Assembly: GCA_963580455.1 (NCBI GenBank)
Contig: OY756964.1
Coordinates: forward strand, 21,178,001-21,242,000
Source: Euonymus europaeus
Lineage: Eukaryota > Streptophyta > Magnoliopsida > Celastrales > Celastraceae
Direction of reading: 5' to 3'
DNA length: 64,000 nt
Shown: piece after piece, positions 56,852 through 64,000 of the stretch
Numbering within the stretch: position 1 is the first letter of the stretch
Layout: each line of letters starts with the position of its first letter
Position numbers and translations under genes: made by a program
Notes under the pieces: model-generated
What the model saw: the letters and a program-made list of their open reading frames with translations, nothing else
What the model was told of the DNA's origin: nothing
Database searches by the model: none

Positions 56852-59120
56852 TCAAGTATTAACTCCTCCAACATCTTTAAACCCCAGTTGTCGAGCTCGA
56901 CTCTCCCACAGAGCTGAGAGCTTGAGCTCCTCTATGAGTTCCTTTTCAGCACTCGCCCTTGCTGCTTCACATGTTTCCATTCCTGCGGTGCACTTTTCTG
57001 CTTCTTTTTGGTACTGAGAAGAGACTTTCCTGGCATCTGCAATCGACCCCTTGGTGTGTTCAGAGGTCTCTTTGGCAACCATCTTCCTTAAATTAAGTTC
57101 CTCCAACAGTAAAGTGACCGTATCTTTCTCCATTTCTTCATTCATTTCTCGATCAACTTTACCGCAGTCTGAGAAGAGAGCAAGAGAGACTATTTGTTAG
57201 CATTTTCAACGCAAAATTGAAACCACACAGTCGGGATAAACTACGTCTCTAATTTCTTTACAAGTGGTGCAGTGAATTGAATGGATTTTAATTAAAGTGA
57301 ATTTACTAACGCCAGCAATATTTTTTAGAAAATATTCAAAAAGTTATAGAAAGGGCAGCCATTGCTAATACTTACATGTTCATAATGATTCATCAGCATC
57401 TTTTCATGAAGATAAAAATTACTCATTCTTTCGTAAAATTCTTCAAAACCTTTTAGAAAAGAAACATTTTATTATGTTTCTCAATAAAGTTGAATTAAAT
57501 GTCTAAGATTGAAATGCTTGAATTTTACACCACAAGCAGAACTTTCTAACATGCTTCGACGGCGCGCTAACAACCATCTGCACAAAATAAATAAATGAAG
57601 ATGAAGTACTGACCTGCATATGAGCTGTTGAGAGATCCTGCAAGAAGAAAATATACTTGATCACAAAGGTAGCATGCTAATTTCAAGAAAACAGATGCTT
57701 TACTGACAAGGTTCCGGATGCAAACAGTGAAGTTCATACTTGCATTGAGAGATATCAGTAATACGTTCACCTACACAGGATGCACTGTATACAACACTTG
57801 AGTTCTTTACTTCTATTGTGTTTGCATGCAGCATTTGAATCACCACAAGTACCAGTCAACAATTAATTTCCCCATACTGTGAGTTACAACTACGATAATG
57901 AAATTATCAAAAGGGCAGCACTGTTCTCAACAAACTTGACTTGAAATAACATGTCCTCAGATGAAAATTCCCAGAAACTGATCCTCACATAGAGGCACTA
58001 TAAGGAGCAAGGATCCTTCCCTCACAAGACTCGGTATATGCATGTTGGCGGAATTAAAAATCAACTGTTGACACTTCATACAGGTAAGTTGTTTTTAGTG
58101 TAACCTATTCCTTGGTAAATTTAAGCCAATAAAATCTTTCAAAGAAGTTCATAAAAAAGTTTGAGCGGATGCAACCAAAGATATAAACAACCACTATGAT
58201 TCAGTTTTGCCCGATGAATTTTTCTTCTAACCAAAGAACTTGGATTGGAATTTTCAAGATTGAAGAAACTAACTTTATCAGAAAAAGTTTGTAGCCTGCC
58301 AGGGGAAATCTAGAACGCTCATGGTTTAATATGACATTTGGTACATCAATGTAACAACACATTGACATTGTACTGTTTAGTGTTCAATGACCATACTGGA
58401 AATGAAAGTTACACAAAGAAACGACTCACACAATGAGTCAAGCTACTAGACTGAGGTAAAAAGAAGGGCATTCTAGTTAATAGGACATGGTATTCTAAGA
58501 ATTTGACTCACACTAATTCAGGTGCAATTTTTAAACTAAAAGTTCTCTTCATACTTCATTATCATCCTCAGTGACAAAGAAAGAAACAGACATGATTAAT
58601 CAATGGAAATTAATTCTTAAGGAGGCCGTATAGTGACTAACTACAGGAGTGCAATCTAAAGCTAACACCCATAGTGACTACAAGCATTTCTAGTCCACTA
58701 ACTCCCAGAGCTAGAATGATATATAAAAACTAAGATAAAGTACTAGACCACAAGAAACCAGTCTTATAAAGCAATGTTGTTCGGTTCGTGTTCAAAAAGT
58801 GCTGATAGTTAAGTAACTTTCATAAGAAGAGCACAGAGAAACCCTGTATCCAGAAAATAGACCCGGAGGTGGAAACAAACTTCAGTGGTTCCATTTATGG
58901 AAATTTTGGTCAAAGCTGAACATGACTCACCTAACGGCAAGGAGAACACAGACTCTACAGAGCAATCACAAGCACAAGGACATGAAGCTTGACCACTTGA
59001 ACTTCTCTTCGTGTACAATGGGGATCGCACAATATACCCAACCAAGCACAAGCCAACTAACACCATCACCAGCCTCAAAGCACCGTGACTACAGAACGCA
59101 TGCTCAGATGGGTTCGCCAT
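56852..59120 (-). CDS. DUF1068 protein (membrane anchor plus coiled coil)
   Basis: Plant-specific DUF1068 protein; its biochemical function is unknown to me. Three exons: 58931-59120, 57614-57637 (only 24 nt) and 56852-57168, both introns in phase 1, giving 176 aa, close to Arabidopsis members (about 170 aa). The protein starts MANPSEHAFCSHGALRLVM with one transmembrane helix at about 13-31. A Cys-rich SCPCACDCS motif lies at about 46-54. The conserved D-C pair is created at the exon 2/3 border, followed by EMNEEMEKDTVTLLLEELNL. A long coiled-coil region contains SSQYQKEAEKCTAGMETCEAAR. The family end LSALWESRARQLGF comes near the C-terminus. The micro-exon encodes SLNSSYA. The start chosen matches the MAN- start of homologues; an in-frame ATG three codons upstream is possible. 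Confidence 0.9.
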
Positions 59121-60226
59121 TTTAAGCATAGATACCGACACCAACACTTCAATTGCAGATATCACCAGATTAAAGTGGCATCCATTTCAAAGTAAACAGT
59201 AAAACCAACCCCTTTATTCAAAAGTGAAAAGTAACCCTGTTATAATCTGAGTCAGAAACTCCAAACCTCCGCTTAAGCTGCATTATTGGATCACTTTAAT
59301 AGATACCCACTTCAAGATCTGCCATATTTAAGTTTGACCATCACTGCACATCTTTGGCACTTTTGGAATTTCTTTCATCTCGATGCTTGTAAAGCAAAAT
59401 CCAGTTTGGTTAACAAAGGACATACAGACCCCTTGAAGAAACGCCGATCCCGAGAAAGACCGAGATTAAAGATGCCGCCTCTGATATGGTAGTCCGTTGA
59501 AGAGAAGAGACGTTCGATGCGGAAAAGCAATTATTGTGCTTTGGCCATTTGGGTTCTACTTCTATGCATTCTAGAGAATAACCAATCAAAGCCCGCAGCT
59601 TTCATTGGTTTGGATTTTTTGTTTTTAATAGGATTAGTTTTTCTAATTGTACTTTTTTCCAATAATTCAGTAGAGTAAAATCAATCGTTTTTAATCTGAT
59701 TGCATCAGCCTGTACCTTATGGATTGGGGTCAGGCAAACAAAGCTAGCAAATACATTTTCCAGCTGATAATCACGATAACTTTTTTTAAAGAAAAAAACA
59801 ACAATCAACAATTCTTTTTAATCATCATTAATGCAACCATTACATTTTTGTCTGGCACAAGTAGTTTCTGAGCTTTTCTAATGAATTTTAAAAATGCAAA
59901 TAAAAAATTCGAAATTAACTGTGTTGGGCAAATAAATAGCAAATTACCAAGTAAATAAAACAAGTGAAGAATTACCAAGTAAACAAAACAAGTACATGAT
60001 GTAGATTCAGGTTTCAGAAAGAAGGTTTGTGCAAATTAAGTAAACTGATTTGTTTGGATATACCAGAATGGTTCATGTAATCAAATAACACAGAATTTTA
60101 ATCGCCCCACAGGGAATGGTTAAAAACATAAAATCAAGATTGAAATAATCCACTCTCATGTATCATAATCATGACCAACACAGTACAATCAAAGTACCAA
60201 CTGAATCCAAAAGAATTTCAACCAAA
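59121..60226. other. Spacer between DUF1068 and AT74-like genes
   Basis: The first few hundred bases are the promoter and 5' UTR of the DUF1068 gene; the last part is the 3' flank of the phosphatase-like gene. AT-rich, with no coding exon recognised. Confidence 0.45.
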
Positions 60227-63200
60227 TTACTGGTCAGCAAGTGTACATGGAATCACAGAATCATCTTCAGTATCACCATTTGTTTTAATATCGTCATCTG
60301 AATCTGCTAAACGATCAAAAAATTCATCTAAGTACCATGAACAGTTATCGTTCCAATCACCCTTATTGGCATTAACTCGCCATTTTTGGTCGGCTATCAT
60401 CTCAGGTGAGAGTCCCCATTCTAGCATCTCTTCTTCTGAGTGATGGATTGCTAAGCTGTATTCTCCACCTTGTCCCAACTGCATAACCCGAATCCCGCAA
60501 TTCCCAAGATTGTTTAAGCGTTCAAATTGTTCAACTGTCCATTTGAACCATTTCATGAGAAACACACGTGTAGCGAGCCCGTGTGATACAATCACAAGGT
60601 TTAGGTCTTGGAAAGGGTGATTTTTAAGCCTGTTCAAGTCTATGTCCCTCCAAAGAGATTCAAGAAAACCTGCAATTTCAACAGCTTTTGCTTCTTCAAT
60701 ATTTTAATGACAACGGGAGTTGCAAATCAAAAAACGTTCACTTAAGTTATCTAACCAGTCGCAAGATATCCATTTCTTAATTGATGGGATGAGTAGTTAA
60801 CAAATAAAATAAAACTGTACAATTGAAAATCCACAGAAACAAAAGCAAAAGAGCTGCACCTGACTCAAGGGAATACAAGTGCTCTTCCTTTCAAATATGT
60901 GAAAGATATCAGAAAACAGGAATATGCATAAAACTCTATATTATAAATTTATTAAGTGTTTTCCAAATGATGACCAAAATGAAGTCATGCTACAGAAGTG
61001 TTGTGGAAGTCTGCAGTAACACGAACTCTCACACTTAATCAGTTCTTACTAACATGTAATGTTTTTGACTGACAAATTGATGTAAAACCAACGAAAGAAG
61101 AAACGAAAAAGAACCTCACATTGAGGTAAGTGTATCAAGATTAACTTACCTTGGTCATTTTCAAGAACTATAAAGCTCAATCGCCGCCAATCACACACTA
61201 GCCTAACTGGGCATCGCAAAAATCACTAGTTAAATCAAGAAGCCAAGTAATGGTTGATGAATTCTTTGATTCGGAGTCCTTTGCCACATAATGTCAAGAA
61301 AAACACTTGGTGATATGTGTAGGGCTTCTCGTAATTTTGACAATGACAAAGAAGTAATCATGACATATGATCTAAATCATGCAAAGTGATACTGATTTGA
61401 AAATTGGAAATCAAGCCAGGGTAAGCATAAAAAATTATTGAGTGCTAGGACACTTAGACCTGGGCAAACAAGGGTAAGGTAATACCGTAATAGTACATTT
61501 GGTATTACTATGTTTAAACACATTTTTGTGTAAATAAGCAGCAGAATACACACAAGGCCACATAAATATATGCACATCAGCATAAGTACATTCATGTGTA
61601 TGTTTATGAGGTATACGCGAGTGTGTGAGTTGATATGAAATTAGTTAATTCGTCTTAAAAGGTTAGAGCAAAAATAAGGTAAGGAATCGTAGTGCATAAA
61701 GCTCCTGCAGTGGAAGCAGGATAGAAGAATGACAAAATGTACACAGCCGTAAGGCCCTTAAGTCCTTAACCCAACTTGTGGGAAGGTGATCTCCAAGAAT
61801 TGAGCGTATAACCTTTATACTGCCAAGAAGCAATATTGTCTTAGAATAAGTCATCATTGCAAATTTTAAGAACTCTGCTCAATTAATGTTCTCCTCTTAA
61901 AAAATATAGATTAAAATATCACATTAGCCAAGAAGCCACCAAATACTTTCCTTCCCCACCTCCATTTTCCTTTCTTTCCCTACATAAAGAGAAGAATGGG
62001 CCCAAACTAGCTGGCCGTCACAAAACGTTTAAGCTGAAATTCGAGAACCTTTCCAAAGAGCCTCTCAAGTTTATGCTACAACCATAAGTTCAGTTTATTA
62101 CATCTCAATGTAGATCCAACTTAGGAATGTATTTAGCAAATACACAGACAATGAAAGTGGGAGAATAAACCACTAATTATCATTTTTAAAACACTCGTAT
62201 TCAAAATCTTCACAAAGCAGCAGCTCAATAACTGCTCACTTCGCACTTTCACTTTCAATCACCATGTATGCTTAGAACAAGGCTAATACATTACTTTTTT
62301 CGGGCATAAATGACCTCATCGATTCTAGCCAAAGAAGGCAAGTAAAGCTAAACACATATGTAAACCAAAAAGTTGGCTACCGGCATCTAACAAAGGGAAC
62401 TGGGAAAATCAAGAGCATCAGTTTTAGCATCCTAAGCAGTAGAAAAAAGCACATTGGTATTTTTCCGTCAGCAACTAAAGTTAGATACTACTCATACTAG
62501 CGATAGACACATAAGAGTATATTATGCTTTTCCATCAACATGGTTCCAGACAAAGTGAAGAGCGCAGAGGGTTAATCACTCGGATACACTCAAACACATC
62601 TCTACCACAGAGGTGCAGACTACAAATTTGAATCCCCCACCCACCACCTCAATTCCAAAAACAAGCTTCCCTATTTTCAAAAAGACAAATGTCAAAGAGA
62701 GCATAAGGAAACATCTAGGAAAGAAAGAAAAGCCTAAGCCACAAAATGTGCATTTCATTGTTTTCTTCGTTCATGAACATAGAACTTGTCTGCCTAAAGA
62801 GATTTCAATAAGTATAAAAATACTAATCTATGCATTTTTAAGGAACCATTACTTCCATTCTAAACAATAGCAATCAAAGGAAGAAAACTTCCAATCGCTT
62901 ACTTTAAGCAGCACAAACAACCAACTTTCTTGACTGTAACAGTTCAATTCAACAAATTGATCAACTCAGTAACAGAAAACAAAAAGCAAAAAGCAAAACA
63001 TACAAAAAGAAAATTGAATGAATAAGCCAAAGAATGCAATAACAAATTCAATCACAATATTCCTTCTGAAAAATGGCCATCAAGCATTTTCATCTCTATA
63101 CCCTATAAAACAACAAAGCATCAAAGAGAAAAGAACAAGAAACCGAGACCAAAAAAATAAAAATAAAAAAGCAAGGGAAAGAAACATACTTGAAACGCGA

Positions 63201-63655
63201 TCAAAGACGTCGGCGGCGGACTCTCCTTCCGGGAACCGGTAGAAAAACCTCCCAAACCTCTCCCTGTTCTCCTTGATCACCTTCATTCGCTCCTCAACCT
63301 GGAAATTCCCGAAATCCTGTTCCCTCACCCTGCACTCCTCTCTCACTCCGATCACCCGATTCCTCGGAAATGCACGCCCAATCTCACGAAGCGTTGAGCG
63401 CGTACGCTCGTAAGGGGAAACGTAAAAGTACACGCGCCAGTTAGGACAAGACCCATTATCGGAAATGAGTGAAAGCAGGTGGGTCCCTGCCTGACGCGCC
63501 TGAGAAAGACCCACCGGCGTTAATGGGATCTTGTTGTCAGGGGTTGTTGCATATGCCGATGTGTCGAGGTTCCCTTCGGACTCGCCATGACGCACCAAGA
63601 TTATACGCTTCGGGCGTAACTTGGGATGGTGTTGTTGCAGGTCTTGTGGGTGCAT
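60227..63655 (-). CDS. Phosphoglycerate-mutase-like histidine phosphatase (AT74 type)
   Basis: Member of the histidine phosphatase (PGM-like) superfamily, of the plant type annotated as phosphoglycerate mutase-like AT74/AT74H; its substrate is unknown. Two exons: 63190-63655 and 60227-60669, intron phase 1, giving 302 aa. The catalytic RHG motif is at 22-24 (IILVRHGESEGNLD) with H23 as the expected phospho-acceptor. SPYERTRST supplies the conserved Arg. The acidic segment REQDFGNFQ and the second catalytic His in VIVSHGLATR (about H184) are present. RFFYRFPEGESAADVFDRVS spans the exon border. The C-terminal tail is acidic. The start is the only ATG after an in-frame TAA; nine codons upstream are open but begin with TTG. 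The 2.5-kb intron has no recognised insert. All key residues are present, so it should be active. Confidence 0.94.
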
Positions 63656-64000
63656 TTGTTTTTCAATTCCTGGACTTCCCAACTTATGGAAAATTTATGC
63701 CCCCGAAACCATGACTTTCTGAGATTTTCTTTGATGTGAATGGGTTGGTCGATCTGCAAGTCAGCGACTCTCAACGAATACGAATTCGTTGGTCGTTTAT
63801 AGGTTCCACAAAATTTGATAAGACACTGTTATCTCCATGTGATTGGAGTGCTTAGCTGTGCAAAGGAGAAGGTTTGATTATACTTGAAGGCAGCCTTAGA
63901 AGGACAATGAGATGTATATAAAAGTAAATAAAGTCTGCGAGGAATTTCTTTTTCCGTTTTTTTTTTTGACAAATGAGATAGAAAGATTTGACGAAGCCTG
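63656..64000. promoter_or_regulatory. Upstream region of the AT74-like gene
   Basis: 345 bp before the minus-strand start codon, presumably 5' UTR and promoter. Near 63710 an upstream ATG opens a very short reading frame (five codons) that could be a minimal uORF. A T-rich run lies at about 63955-63968. No other gene seen before the window edge. Confidence 0.4.

Noticed and set aside
63656..63682. Longer N-termini for the AT74-like, CAF1, ATL and TLP18.3 proteins
   Set aside because: In each case the extra codons start with TTG or GTG and no ATG lies between the preceding in-frame stop and the chosen start.

Overview
The window is nuclear DNA of a flowering plant, almost certainly a eudicot. 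The base composition is AT-rich, the genes have short GT-AG introns, and the products are plant-specific families (ATL RING-H2 ligase, group Ia bHLH, TLP18.3, PsbP-domain protein, YIP4, DUF1068, F-box/DUF295). The spacers are full of plant DNA transposon derivatives, SINEs and LINE debris. The species cannot be fixed from the sequence alone. No CRISPR, operon, rRNA or convincing tRNA/snRNA gene was seen.

Layout. 0.5-2.7 kb (-): signal peptidase complex subunit 3, six exons, 167 aa. 4.0-4.9 kb (-): a possible two-exon 29-aa peptide gene. 5.0-6.0 kb (-): intronless CAF1-type deadenylase. 9.1-10.2 kb (-): intronless ATL6/ATL31-like RING-H2 E3 ligase. 10.2-23.8 kb: gene-poor, with nested hAT-, PIF- and MULE-like elements, a long-TIR foldback element carrying 82-bp tandem repeats, and a LINE relic. 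23.9-24.9 kb (+): bHLH94/96-like transcription factor. 25-29.4 kb: AT-rich, gene-poor, with a degenerate minisatellite. 29.5-33.9 kb (-): YIP4-type Golgi/TGN membrane protein whose 3.4-kb intron holds a Tourist-like MITE and a 118-bp tandem duplication. 34.1-35.2 kb: a MULE-type MITE nested inside another TIR element. 35.6 kb (+): a 48-aa ORF. 39.0-41.1 kb (-) and 41.6-44.5 kb (+): a divergent pair of chloroplast genes, TLP18.3 and a PPD5-like PsbP-domain protein, sharing about 560 bp. 45.4-56.5 kb (+): a tandem array of F-box/DUF295 genes and pseudogenes with copies of a small unrecognised ORF; only the last F-box copy (53.5-54.6 kb) and the first small ORF (45.4 kb) are intact. 56.9-59.1 kb (-): DUF1068 membrane/coiled-coil protein with a 24-nt exon. 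60.2-63.7 kb (-): phosphoglycerate-mutase-like phosphatase of the AT74 type.

The genes do not form one pathway. The links I see are: (i) the divergent thylakoid-lumen pair, possibly co-regulated; (ii) conserved linkage, since as I recall the Arabidopsis SPC3 and ATL6/ATL31 genes are also near each other (At3g05200/At3g05230 and At5g27420/At5g27430), with YIP1-family and phosphoglycerate-mutase-like genes in the same part of chromosome 3; and (iii) the F-box array, which grew by block duplication and is decaying by nonsense mutation, frameshift, truncation at a SINE and MITE insertion. Exon coordinates were derived by hand from splice consensus, reading frame and family knowledge.
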